DNA of 64,000 nucleotides, taken from contig CACZXN010000008.1 in the NCBI GenBank assembly GCA_902785075.1, positions 1-64,000 of the forward strand, given 5' to 3'. The stretch comes from an uncultured Bacteroidales bacterium (GTDB lineage: Bacteria > Bacteroidota > Bacteroidia > Bacteroidales > Bacteroidaceae). The first letter of the stretch is position 1, and each line of letters begins with the position of its first letter. Shown here piece after piece: positions 53,833 through 61,888 of the stretch. Made by a program: the position numbers and the translations under genes. A model generated the notes under the pieces. That model was not told the origin of the DNA and did no database searches. It saw only the letters and a list, made by a program, of their open reading frames with translations.

Positions 53833-55583
53833 AAATCAGTGGAGGCTTCGATTGGCGAGGAATTTATGACGGCATCAATTCTGTAAGACCGTCACTTTCT
53901 CACCGTCCCATTATAGGTATTACGGGTAACCTGCGTGAGCAGACATGTACGTTGGCAGAGGGTTATTACCGTTCTGTGCTGTTAGCTGGTGGAGTTCCCG
54001 TTGTGATTCCACCATACGAACAGACAGAGTTGCTTGCAGATCAGTTGGAAGGGCTTGATGCCATCATCTTCAGTGGGGGTGGTGATATCAACCCTCTCTA
54101 TTTGAACGAACAGCCAGTACGCGAACTTCATAGCGTGACACCTGTACGTGACCAGCAGGAATTGTTGTTGGCTCGTCTGGCTTCCGATCGTCAGATTCCG
54201 ATGTTGGGTATCTGTAAAGGTATTCAGGTTATTGCTGCAGCAATGGGAGGAACGCTCTATCAGGATATAAACACCCAGCTACCGACAGTGCAAATTAAGC
54301 ATAGCCAAGACTTGGATCGTGGGACAGCCTCGCATACAATAAGTATCGAGCAAGACTCCTTATTATATAATATGTTCGGAGCGGAGTTGGCAGTCAACTC
54401 GTTTCATCATCAGGCGGTGCGTGAAGTGCCACAGGGCTTCAAGGTGACCGCAATAAGCCCCGACGGAGTGATTGAGGCAATAGAATCTACGGAGTTCAAG
54501 TCCATCATAGGTGTACAGTGGCATCCCGAGTGTTTCTGTTTGAACGGAGATGAGTGTATGATGCCGCTGTTCAACTGGCTCGTAGCTGAGGCTACATCTT
54601 TCCGTCAAGCGAAACTGCTCCATTCGCAAATTCTGTCGCTTGATTCTCATTGCGACACACCGATGTTCTTCGATCAGGGAATCAATTTTCAGAGCCGCGA
54701 TCCAAAGATTCTTGTTGACTTGCACAAGATGACAGAAGGCCATCTTGATGCAAGTATCATGGTGGCATACCTTAAACAGGAGGCACGCGACGATGCATCA
54801 TTAGTTGCTGCTACAAAGAAGGCAGATCGTATCCTCGATGAAATTGAGGCTATGGTGGCTAAGTCGCCCGCCTTGTCTGCGATTGCTTATACGCCCGACG
54901 ATCTCTATCGCAACAAGCGTGAGGGGCGCAAATCTATTATGTTGGGTATTGAGAATGGATATGCTATTGGGAAGTGCCTCGATAATGTGGAGCGCTTCCG
55001 AAAGCGTGGTGTAGTCTATATGACCCTATGTCATAATGGCGATAATGACATCTGCGATTCTGCGAAAGGCAATAATGAACATGGTGGTGTGAGTGCTTTT
55101 GGTGAGCAAGTCATCCGTGAGATGAACCGTGTGGGTATGATGGTCGACCTCTCTCATGCTAGCGAAAAGAGTTTCTATGATGCTGCCGACATCAGTAACA
55201 CACCCATTGTGTGCAGCCATTCGTCGGCTCGTGCTTTGTGTGACCATCCACGCGACTTGACAGACGATCAATTGCGTCGTCTGGCTCAGTGTGGAGGTGT
55301 GGCTCAGGTGACATTTTACGATGGTTTCCTTCGCAAAGAAGGCGGTGCTACCATCATCGATGCCGTGAAGCATCTCAACCACATGGTCGACATCATGGGT
55401 GTAGAGCATGTGGGCATCGGGACGGACTTTGATGGAGATGGTGGTGTACCAGGTGTTGCATCAGCCAGCGAATTGATCAACTTCACACGTCGACTCCTTG
55501 CAGAGCGTTATTCTGCAAATGATATAGAATTGATATGGGGAGCAAACTTCCTCCGAGTTATGAAGTTAGTTCAGACCCATTAA
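53829..55583 (+). CDS. Fusion of class I glutamine amidotransferase-like C26 hydrolase and M19 membrane dipeptidase
   Basis: The 584-residue protein joins two enzymes. Residues about 25-250 are a gamma-glutamyl hydrolase of the PuuD type: IIFSGGGDINP, nucleophile Cys129 in LGICKG, and His232/Glu234 in QWHPE. Residues about 265-584 are an M19 dipeptidase: HCD (274-276), MTLCHNGDND, MVDLSHASE, VCSHSSAR and GIGTDFDGDGG. Together they could open gamma-glutamyl bonds and then split dipeptides. There is no signal peptide, so it should be cytoplasmic, unlike mammalian M19 enzymes. It is translationally coupled to the hydrolase gene upstream. Confidence 0.9.
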   Translation: MKISGGFDWRGIYDGINSVRPSLSHRPIIGITGNLREQTCTLAEGYYRSVLLAGGVPVVIPPYEQTELLADQLEGLDAIIFSGGGDINPLYLNEQPVRELHSVTPVRDQQELLLARLASDRQIPMLGICKGIQVIAAAMGGTLYQDINTQLPTVQIKHSQDLDRGTASHTISIEQDSLLYNMFGAELAVNSFHHQAVREVPQGFKVTAISPDGVIEAIESTEFKSIIGVQWHPECFCLNGDECMMPLFNWLVAEATSFRQAKLLHSQILSLDSHCDTPMFFDQGINFQSRDPKILVDLHKMTEGHLDASIMVAYLKQEARDDASLVAATKKADRILDEIEAMVAKSPALSAIAYTPDDLYRNKREGRKSIMLGIENGYAIGKCLDNVERFRKRGVVYMTLCHNGDNDICDSAKGNNEHGGVSAFGEQVIREMNRVGMMVDLSHASEKSFYDAADISNTPIVCSHSSARALCDHPRDLTDDQLRRLAQCGGVAQVTFYDGFLRKEGGATIIDAVKHLNHMVDIMGVEHVGIGTDFDGDGGVPGVASASELINFTRRLLAERYSANDIELIWGANFLRVMKLVQTH

Positions 55584-55598
55584 GCTTATACAATTTCA

Positions 55599-56573
55599 AT
55601 GAAATCAAGAATTATTCCAATCATTAGTGCTATCTTGCTTGCCTCATGCGGCGGTGGTAGCAATGTTCCTGAAACAGTGTACGAGCAGCAGTCGCCCGAC
55701 TTCTGTGTTGACAGTGCATATCAATATGTGGCCGACCAGTGTGCCTTCGGTCCTCGTGTCATGAATTCTGCAGCACACGATTCTTGTGCTATTTATATCG
55801 CAGAAAAGTTCCAGCAGTTTGGCGCAACGGTCATTAACCAAGATGCAGAGGGTGTGCTTTATGATGGTACGAAGGTGCAGATGCGTAACATCATTGCCTC
55901 CTATGACTTGGACAATCCTGTGCGTATCATCATTTGTTCGCATTGGGACTCGCGCCCTTGGGCCGATCATGATGCGAATGCCGACAATCACCGTGCACCC
56001 ATCGATGGAGCAAATGACGGTGCTAGTGGCGTAGGAGTAATGTTGGAAATGGCGCGTCTAATGCAACAGAAAATGCCTGACGTAGGTATCGACTTCATCT
56101 GCTTCGATGCAGAGGACTGTGGCACACCCGAATGGGATGATCAAGGTGGCGACCATTCTTCTACGTGGTGTCTGGGTTCGCAATACTGGGCAGGTCGTCA
56201 TCATGTTGATGGCTACAGAGCCATCTATGGTATCCTACTCGATATGGTCGGAGGCAGCAATTGTGTGTTCGAGAAGGAAGCCTATTCCTTGCTCTATGCG
56301 CCAAGTGTGGTAGACAAGGTGTGGTCGAAGGCCATCCGATTGGGATATGGTGACTTGTTTAAGAACGAGAAAGGTGGCGGAGTTACAGACGATCACGTTC
56401 AGGTGAATCAGTCAGGCATTCCTTGTATCGACATCATCGCTCGTGACGCTAACGAAAACACTTTCTGCAAAACATGGCACACGATGAATGACAACATAGG
56501 CAATATTAACAAACAAACACTCAAGGCAGTGGGGCAAACCGTGCTTGAGGTATTATATACAGAGGCACCATGA
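55599..56573 (+). CDS. Glutaminyl-peptide cyclotransferase-like M28 lipoprotein
   Basis: The 324-residue M28-fold protein has a lipobox (LLASC, Cys17). It has CSHWDSRPWAD, DGANDGASGVGVMLEMAR and FDAEDCG with the metal Asp/Glu, and a C-terminal KTWHTMNDNI with the last His. This is the pattern of the type I-like glutaminyl cyclases described in oral Bacteroidetes such as Prevotella and Porphyromonas. It forms N-terminal pyroglutamate on exported proteins after signal peptidase cleavage before Gln, and many signal peptides in this window end in AQ, which fits. An aminopeptidase role is the alternative. Confidence 0.85.
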   Translation: MKSRIIPIISAILLASCGGGSNVPETVYEQQSPDFCVDSAYQYVADQCAFGPRVMNSAAHDSCAIYIAEKFQQFGATVINQDAEGVLYDGTKVQMRNIIASYDLDNPVRIIICSHWDSRPWADHDANADNHRAPIDGANDGASGVGVMLEMARLMQQKMPDVGIDFICFDAEDCGTPEWDDQGGDHSSTWCLGSQYWAGRHHVDGYRAIYGILLDMVGGSNCVFEKEAYSLLYAPSVVDKVWSKAIRLGYGDLFKNEKGGGVTDDHVQVNQSGIPCIDIIARDANENTFCKTWHTMNDNIGNINKQTLKAVGQTVLEVLYTEAP

Positions 56574-56989
56574 ACATAGAAGACATACAGCAAGAGATTA
56601 TTGACGAATTCAGCGGATTCGACGACTGGATGGACAAGTATCAGTTGCTGATTGACATAGGCAGCGACCAAGAGCCGCTCCCCGAGCAGTATAAAACAGA
56701 GCAAAACCTCATTGACGGCTGTCAGAGTCGTGTATGGTTACAGGCTGACTACAGTGATGGGAAGATACATTTCCAGGCAGAGAGCGATGCCCTCATCGTG
56801 AAAGGCATTGTTACCTTATTAATACGCGTATTATCCGATCATACACCTGACGAGATACTCAATGCCGACCTGCATTTCATTAGCGACATTGGACTCACAG
56901 AGCATCTGTCGCCAACACGTTCAAATGGACTTCTCGCAATGTTGAAGCAGATGAAGTTATACGCAATGGCATTCAAGGCAAAAGGATAA
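56570..56989 (+). CDS. sufE: SufE family sulfur-acceptor protein
   Basis: The 139-residue protein matches SufE: FDDWMDKYQLLIDIG at the start, the acceptor Cys in LIDGCQSRVWL, and LHFISDIGLTEHLSPTRSNGL. It accepts sulfur from the SufS cysteine desulfurase for Fe-S cluster assembly. The start overlaps the glutaminyl cyclase stop (ATGA). SufS is not in the window. Confidence 0.92.
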   Translation: MNIEDIQQEIIDEFSGFDDWMDKYQLLIDIGSDQEPLPEQYKTEQNLIDGCQSRVWLQADYSDGKIHFQAESDALIVKGIVTLLIRVLSDHTPDEILNADLHFISDIGLTEHLSPTRSNGLLAMLKQMKLYAMAFKAKG

Positions 56990-56990
56990 A

Positions 56991-57022
56991 AAAGAAAGGC
57001 GAAAAAAAATTCGCCTTTCTTT
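56991..57022 (+). terminator. Intrinsic terminator after sufE
   Basis: A perfect 13-bp stem AAAGAAAGGCGAA / TTCGCCTTTCTTT with a 6-nt A-rich loop, 2 bp after the stop codon. Confidence 0.85.
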
Positions 57023-57043
57023 GTAACAATTCCTTCTTAAATC

Positions 57044-57080
57044 TCGTTTGTACAATTAGAAGGACTTCTAAAACAAACGA
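57044..57080 (+). promoter_or_regulatory. Double inverted repeat upstream of the DUF4252/sigma gene group
   Basis: The outer arms TCGTTTGT (57044-57051) and ACAAACGA (57073-57080) and inner arms TTAGAAG (57056-57062) and CTTCTAA (57065-57071) are both perfect. It lies 28 bp before the first gene. No TAnnTTTG promoter is visible here, so it could be an operator, a leader hairpin or part of an ECF promoter. Confidence 0.5.
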
Positions 57081-57108
57081 AATTATTATTATTAAAACAA
57101 ATGTAATT

Positions 57109-57624
57109 ATGTGTACAACAATCAATTTTTGTATGAGAGTGGCGTTGATAGCCCTTTCTTCTATGTTTTGCTATTCTCTCAATGCACAAAAGGCACAACT
57201 GGAGAAATTGTCAGAGATAAAAGGCGTGCAGTATCAGCATTTTGACAAGAATGCCATGCAACAAGCGATGGACAATGATTTTGATCTCGAATTAGGAGAC
57301 TTTTCGCTTATTCCTGAGGGTAAGAAAGGTGATATCCTGAAAAAATTAGATGAGATATATGTGCTGACAACAGAAGAAAAGAGTGCCGGTAAGAAATTGA
57401 GCAAAGGGGCTCGTAAGATTCTCAAAGGTAAAGAGTTTACTTCTATGCTGAATTTAGGTGGTGATGAAGGTGGGCGTGTGCAAATCTGTACAGCAGAAGA
57501 AAATGGAAAGAAAGTTTTAGCGATACTTGTAAACAGCGATGATGACGAAACGGTATTTATTATCCTGAAGGGCACTATCGATATGAGCAAGTTGAGTGAA
57601 GGAATGATTTCAAATGTTATGTAA
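57109..57624 (+). CDS. DUF4252 family secreted protein (copy 1)
   Basis: The 171-residue protein has a signal peptide (YSLNAQK) and the DUF4252 layout: a short helix, VQYQHFDKNAMQQAM, a basic helix, LGGDEGGRVQICTAEENGKKV, then FIILKGTIDMSKLSEGM at the end. DUF4252 is a Bacteroidetes family of unknown function that often accompanies ECF sigma factor genes. A second, shorter copy is at 59378. They share little identity by eye except for the final GKFSLDDV/GTIDMSKL motif. Confidence 0.78.
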   Translation: MCTTINFCMRVALIALSSMFCYSLNAQKAQLEKLSEIKGVQYQHFDKNAMQQAMDNDFDLELGDFSLIPEGKKGDILKKLDEIYVLTTEEKSAGKKLSKGARKILKGKEFTSMLNLGGDEGGRVQICTAEENGKKVLAILVNSDDDETVFIILKGTIDMSKLSEGMISNVM

Positions 57625-57638
57625 AATTAAAAGATTGA

Positions 57639-58433
57639 ATGAGTATGAAACAGATTATTTTTAGCCTTTTGGCTTTCACAGTTTGTCTTTTGCCTTTGCA
57701 GGCACAGACAGCAGCCAAGTTGATAGAGAAATATAGGGCATTCCCAGGAGCGGAATACGAGAATACGACGGAGGAGAGTCTGAAACAACATGATTCTGAC
57801 CTAACTGCTGAAGAAAATGCCAGAATGAAGAAGCACTTCAAGAAGAGTGAGCAAGTACAGATGAAGAATCTGAATGAGGAGCAGTTGGCTCAAATAGAAC
57901 AAGACATCAAGGCACTCAAAGGGTACGAACTCTTGTTTACGGCAAACAAAAACACAAGTTATGATGAAGACAAGAATATTTTAAAGAATATGCTTGCAGA
58001 AGTGATGAATCCTCCCTCAGTCAAAGTACGATGCTATGGCAAAGTGAAAGGAAAAACCGTAAGTGACCTGTTAGTGCGACTTGAATGGTTGAATACGGTG
58101 GCATTATCACATGTCGATACAAAGATAGACAAGGCGCTTATGACAAAGGCTCTGATGGCTGATGGTGCTCTTGTCACCGAATACGATGACGAAGACGGTG
58201 AAGTGGTTGATATGAAGGATATTCTGAAAGAGTCAGAGAATGCACTTATCGTCATCAATGGTAAGGAATATCCAGACCTCCATTCAACAGAAGACGCTGC
58301 CAAGTACATGGAAGCAAATGACATTCATTTTAATGTAGAAAGTTGGATTGTAGGTGGTGCTGTAAAGGAGAAATATCCCAATACGGACAAGAAAGTGGTC
58401 ATTGAATTCTCTCGTTCAGATAAGGAGAAGTAA
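57639..58433 (+). CDS. Unknown secreted protein of the sigma-factor group (DUF6108-like)
   Basis: The 264-residue protein has a signal peptide (LLPLQAQT), a charged helical N-terminal part, a central VKVRCYGKVKGKTVSDLLVRLE strand segment, and an LALIVINGKEYPDLHSTEDAAKY-like stretch near the end. It resembles the DUF6108 family found beside DUF4252 and sigma genes, but I am not certain of that assignment. It starts 14 bp after the first DUF4252 gene; an ATG at 57645 is equally possible. Confidence 0.6.
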   Translation: MSMKQIIFSLLAFTVCLLPLQAQTAAKLIEKYRAFPGAEYENTTEESLKQHDSDLTAEENARMKKHFKKSEQVQMKNLNEEQLAQIEQDIKALKGYELLFTANKNTSYDEDKNILKNMLAEVMNPPSVKVRCYGKVKGKTVSDLLVRLEWLNTVALSHVDTKIDKALMTKALMADGALVTEYDDEDGEVVDMKDILKESENALIVINGKEYPDLHSTEDAAKYMEANDIHFNVESWIVGGAVKEKYPNTDKKVVIEFSRSDKEK

Positions 58434-58434
58434 A

Positions 58435-58468
58435 TAATTGTCAATTATCAATTATCAATTGTCAATTA
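58435..58468. repeat. AATTGTCAATTATCAATT repeats
   Basis: Three to four near copies of TCAATTAT or TCAATTGT lie between the unknown gene and the sigma factor gene. They resemble the run at 34907-34948. Confidence 0.6.
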
Positions 58469-58474
58469 ATTAGA

Positions 58475-58981
58475 ATGGACGCTCAGGAGTTTAAGCAACG
58501 GTTCATGCCCTTTCATCGGCTACTCTATCGGGTGGCTTATCACACGACGGGCAACCAGCAGGACGCGGAGGACTTGCTTCAAGATACCTATCTGAAGCTA
58601 TGGACGAAGCGCGACGACCTGCCTCCTGAAGCTCAATCCGAGGCTTATCTCATCACCCTGATGCGTAATCTCTATCGCGACCAAAGGCGACTGAAGCATA
58701 TTGAGACCGTTCCTCTGGAGATCGATGAGGCTAATCAGCCCGATGAGGCTCACCTCTCCTACGAAACACACGATGATGCAGCACAGATGAAAGGGCTCAT
58801 TGAGCGCCTACCCGACAAGCAACGCCAAGTGATGCAGATGCATGTGGAGGAAGATCGCAACTACCAAGAGATACAGCAAGCCACAGGGCTTTCGCCAGGA
58901 AACATTCGGGTTATCATATCGAGAACGAAGAAACTATTGCAAGAACAATTTAATCAACTGACAAAATCATGGACGAACTGA
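58475..58981 (+). CDS. ECF-family RNA polymerase sigma factor
   Basis: The 168-residue protein has sigma region 2 (YRVAYHTTGNQQDAEDLLQD, TYLKLW) and region 4 (RLPDKQRQVMQMHVEEDRNY, then an HTH around TGLSPGNIRVIISRTKKLL). It lacks regions 1 and 3, so it is group 4. The next gene overlaps by 13 bp and looks like its anti-sigma partner. Target promoters probably include the DUF4252 genes around it; that is inferred from position. Confidence 0.92.
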   Translation: MDAQEFKQRFMPFHRLLYRVAYHTTGNQQDAEDLLQDTYLKLWTKRDDLPPEAQSEAYLITLMRNLYRDQRRLKHIETVPLEIDEANQPDEAHLSYETHDDAAQMKGLIERLPDKQRQVMQMHVEEDRNYQEIQQATGLSPGNIRVIISRTKKLLQEQFNQLTKSWTN

Positions 58982-59373
58982 ACATCAAAGAGCTGGAAAA
59001 CATTCCAATCCCTGAAGGACTGGAAGAGCGACTCTCTGCTAAGATTGACGAGTGGGATGCTACGTCTCGCACCATTGCTATCCCAAATACTCCCCATAGA
59101 GGGGGAGCGGGGAGGGGGTCTTGGAGGGCCTTGGCACTCGCTGCCTCCTTCATCCTCGTCTGTGGTATCGGATTGTACTTCGCGCTCTCACCATCGAACA
59201 AAGGAACCATTGATACATACGATGATCCAGAGATTGCCTGCATGGAAGCACAGAAGGCCCTACAGCTACTAGCTACCAACCTCAACAAGGGGATGGCACA
59301 ATATGAAGCCGTAAATGTGAAGGGTCGTCAGGCAGAAGAGATATTAAATAAACAGCTAACGAAACTAAAGTAA
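58969..59373 (+). CDS. Anti-sigma-like single-pass membrane protein carrying a repeat-derived insertion
   Basis: The 134-residue protein starts in the sigma gene (13-bp overlap). A cytoplasmic N-terminal part of about 40 residues (IPIPEGLEERLSAKIDEWD) resembles the short sigma-binding tail of such proteins. Residues 41-50, TPHRGGAGRG, are encoded by a GC-rich copy of the dispersed repeat. A transmembrane helix follows (about 53-71, ALALAASFILVCGIGLYFAL), then a helical periplasmic end. No zinc-binding HxxxC motif is seen. Its role as anti-sigma factor is inferred from position and topology. Confidence 0.75.
   Translation: MDELNIKELENIPIPEGLEERLSAKIDEWDATSRTIAIPNTPHRGGAGRGSWRALALAASFILVCGIGLYFALSPSNKGTIDTYDDPEIACMEAQKALQLLATNLNKGMAQYEAVNVKGRQAEEILNKQLTKLK
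59091..59123 (+). repeat. GC-rich dispersed repeat inside a coding sequence
   Basis: The segment reads CTCCCCATAGAGGGGGAG then CGGGGAGGGGGTCTT and closely parallels 34296-34329. It is in frame and uninterrupted in the anti-sigma-like gene. Confidence 0.75.
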
Positions 59374-59377
59374 TAAT

Positions 59378-59866
59378 ATGAGAAAGATTATTTCACGAAT
59401 ACTGACACTTGCGCTCATCATGACGCTCACTTCCTTTGCTGCAAACGCACAGGTCAAGTCGTTAGAGAAATACGCCGACATGAAGAATGTGACCTATGTC
59501 TACATTTCGAAAGCAATGATAGGAATGGCACAAAAAATGTCTGCCCCATCCGTACCAGGAATGGAAATGAAGAAAGTGATGCCGAAACTGACTGGCATAC
59601 AAATCATCTCGTCTGATAATAAGTCTGCAAATGCCAAGCTGAAAGCCGAAGTGGCAGACATTATTAAGAAGGAGAAGTACGAGGTCTTGATGCAGGTTGA
59701 CGATGATGGAGAGAAAGTACGAATTTACCTCCATGAAGGCAAGACGCAGTCGGCCATCATCATGCTCACAGAAGCAGAAAAAGAGGTGACCATCATCGCT
59801 TTCACAGGTAAGTTCAGTCTTGACGATGTGAAAGGCATGATTGACGTACCGTCAGACGACGATTGA
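59378..59866 (+). CDS. DUF4252 family secreted protein (copy 2)
   Basis: The 162-residue protein has a signal peptide (FAANAQV), a MKNVTYVYISKAMIGMA segment, a MQVDDDGEKVRIYLHEGKTQS strand pair and a final FTGKFSLDDVKGMI. This fits DUF4252. It is 4 bp downstream of the anti-sigma-like gene, so it is part of the sigma operon. The product is probably periplasmic or surface-exposed. Confidence 0.82.
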   Translation: MRKIISRILTLALIMTLTSFAANAQVKSLEKYADMKNVTYVYISKAMIGMAQKMSAPSVPGMEMKKVMPKLTGIQIISSDNKSANAKLKAEVADIIKKEKYEVLMQVDDDGEKVRIYLHEGKTQSAIIMLTEAEKEVTIIAFTGKFSLDDVKGMIDVPSDDD

Positions 59867-59873
59867 ATGCCGA

Positions 59874-60857
59874 TTAAGGTTTCACCTCACGCCATTCGCC
59901 TGTCTTGAAGTTGATTTCGAACTGTTCACGATAGGTAAAGTCACACTTGCCATCCTTGAACGAGATGGGGAAGATGATGGTCTTGGAGCGAGGAAGGTCG
60001 GGGTCCATCCAACGATCACCTACATAGAGGTAGGTGGTCGTTTTTGTTCCTTTGATAGTAAGGATTGACGCTGCTTGCGTGTCGAAGGCAATACGGTCAC
60101 CAATATTCTCCAGTTGGCTCCATCCTTCAGTCAGATTGCGTGTCCACGATAGTTTACACTGATTAGGCTCCCATCCTGTGCAAGCACTCGATAGCATGTA
60201 GTAGATGCCGTCCACCTTCACGATAGCAGGTGCTTCGCGAGCTTGACGTTTGAACAGCTGGGTACATTCTACGGCACTCAGATAGTCGTCTGCCAGACGG
60301 AAGAAACCCAAGTGTTGGTTTTCCTCAATGGTTGAGATAAACCAAGCGGTACCATCATCATCTACGAACACATTGCAGTCGCGACTCTTGATGCCCAAAG
60401 GACGTTCGCCTGCATGAAACTTATAAGGTCCTGTTACCTTATCGGCATAGAACACACCCGCTTCGCTGGCTCCGTAGTTGCTTCCTTCCCAGTGACACCA
60501 CACTACAAACTGTTTCGTTTTCTTGCAATACATCAACTTGGGGCGCTCAATGAATCGACTGCGTCCTAAGTCGCTGTGCGTCACTCCGTTTTGGATAATC
60601 TTACCCTCGAACTTCCAAGTTTGCAAATCCTTCGAGGAATACATGTTCACATCCGGATTCCACGATCGGCTTCTGTCCTCACCTATCATATACCATGTGT
60701 CGCCCACCTGCAGGAATCCTGCACCATGTGCTTGTACCACTTTTCCCTCTGTATCGTACCAAAGGTCGCCATTCTTAATGGTTACCCAATCGCCTTTCTT
60801 TGCGAAGGCCATGCTTGCTAAACACAGCATGATGATGAATGCTTTCGTTCTGTTCAT
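59874..60857 (-). CDS. Glycoside hydrolase family 43-like secreted enzyme
   Basis: The 327-residue protein has a signal peptide (SMAFAKK) and a five-bladed beta-propeller pattern: AHGAGFLQVGDTWYMIGED, RPKLMYCKKTKQFVVWCHW, SRDCNVFVDDDGTAWFIST, EAPAIVKVDGIYYMLSS. The Glu in EAPAI fits the GH43 acid and the Asp in SRDCN the pKa modulator. The N-terminal catalytic Asp is not evident, as in the exo-beta-1,3-galactanase subfamily (GH43_24). It is convergent with the sigma operon. Its -7 element, TATTTTTG, is at 60889-60882 on the minus strand. Confidence 0.78.
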   Translation of the reverse strand: MNRTKAFIIMLCLASMAFAKKGDWVTIKNGDLWYDTEGKVVQAHGAGFLQVGDTWYMIGEDRSRSWNPDVNMYSSKDLQTWKFEGKIIQNGVTHSDLGRSRFIERPKLMYCKKTKQFVVWCHWEGSNYGASEAGVFYADKVTGPYKFHAGERPLGIKSRDCNVFVDDDGTAWFISTIEENQHLGFFRLADDYLSAVECTQLFKRQAREAPAIVKVDGIYYMLSSACTGWEPNQCKLSWTRNLTEGWSQLENIGDRIAFDTQAASILTIKGTKTTTYLYVGDRWMDPDLPRSKTIIFPISFKDGKCDFTYREQFEINFKTGEWREVKP

Positions 60858-60881
60858 TGTCCTTATGGTTTAGATTTGGTG

Positions 60882-60889
60882 CAAAAATA
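60882..60889 (-). promoter_or_regulatory. -7 element of the GH43-like gene
   Basis: TATTTTTG on the minus strand fits TAnnTTTG and lies 24 bp before the start codon. Confidence 0.55.
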
Positions 60890-60933
60890 CAAAATAATTA
60901 CCAAATACCAATAACCAATTACTATTTTTTTAC

Positions 60934-60941
60934 TAATTTTG
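60934..60941 (+). promoter_or_regulatory. -7 element of ribF, implying a near-leaderless mRNA
   Basis: TAATTTTG fits TAnnTTTG and ends 4 bp before the ATG at 60946. A later start is excluded because the GFFDGVH motif begins six residues in. Confidence 0.6.
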
Positions 60942-60945
60942 CATC

Positions 60946-61869
60946 ATGAAAGTAGCAACGATAGGTTTTTTTGATGGAGTACACAAAGGTCATCAGTTCC
61001 TCATCCGTCAAGTAGTAGAAGAGGCAGAACGAGTTGGTGGCACTTCTGTTTGCGTCACGTTCGACATCCCTCCCCGTTGTGTGGTAGAGCAGATGAAAGG
61101 ACGTGAGTTCTCCATTCAGTTGCTCACAACCCAAGACGAAAAGGTGATGCTGTTGAAGCGAATGGGCATTCAAGAGGTGATGCTGCTTGAGTTTACTCCC
61201 GAGATGGCGATGATGAGTGCCTACGACTTTATGGCTCAGGTGTTGAAACGTCAAATGGATGTGGGTGTGTTGGTGATTGGCTACGATCATCGTTTTGGGC
61301 ATAACCGTTCGGAAGGATTCAACGATTATGTGCGATATGGCGAAGAGTTGGGCATCCGAATTGTGCAAGCTCAGGCGTATGCTGAGGACCATATCACCGT
61401 CAGTTCGTCCTTGATTCGCGAGACTTTACTGCAGGGAAGGGTTGCCGACTGCCGTCAGTTGCTGGGATATAATTATTTCATCGAAGGGGTTGTAGTGAAC
61501 GGCTATCAGGTAGGCAGACGAATTGGGTATCCTACTGCCAATATCGAAGTGCCGGCAGAAAAGCTCATCCCTTGCGATGGGGTGTATGCGGTGAAAGTAG
61601 AGTTGAGAGACGAGGCGTTTGAGGCTGGAGGCGAAATCGACGGCATGCTGAACATTGGCTGGCGACCTACATTCAACGGTAGTCGTCGCACCATTGAGGT
61701 ACATCTCTTCGACTTCCACTCTGATATCTATAGCGAACAGCTTCGCATCCATTTCATCGACTTCATCCGTCCTGAACAACGATTCGATTCGCCCGAAGCC
61801 CTTGTCTGTCAATTGGCTGAGGACGAGAAGCAAGCCCGTGAAGTACTGCAATCGAAAGGTAAGAGCTAA
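60946..61869 (+). CDS. ribF: Bifunctional riboflavin kinase / FAD synthetase
   Basis: The 307-residue protein has the nucleotidyltransferase motif GFFDGVHKGHQFLI, GYDHRFGHNRSEG and VSSSLIRETLLQG in the FAD-synthetase half, and GRRIGYPTANIEV, DGVYAVKVEL and NIGWRPTFNG with the catalytic Glu strand IEVHLFDF in the riboflavin-kinase half. It makes FMN and FAD, needed by the ETF and acyl-CoA dehydrogenase encoded elsewhere in the window. Confidence 0.95.
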   Translation: MKVATIGFFDGVHKGHQFLIRQVVEEAERVGGTSVCVTFDIPPRCVVEQMKGREFSIQLLTTQDEKVMLLKRMGIQEVMLLEFTPEMAMMSAYDFMAQVLKRQMDVGVLVIGYDHRFGHNRSEGFNDYVRYGEELGIRIVQAQAYAEDHITVSSSLIRETLLQGRVADCRQLLGYNYFIEGVVVNGYQVGRRIGYPTANIEVPAEKLIPCDGVYAVKVELRDEAFEAGGEIDGMLNIGWRPTFNGSRRTIEVHLFDFHSDIYSEQLRIHFIDFIRPEQRFDSPEALVCQLAEDEKQAREVLQSKGKS

Positions 61870-61888
61870 GCGATAAAAAATAGTAAGT

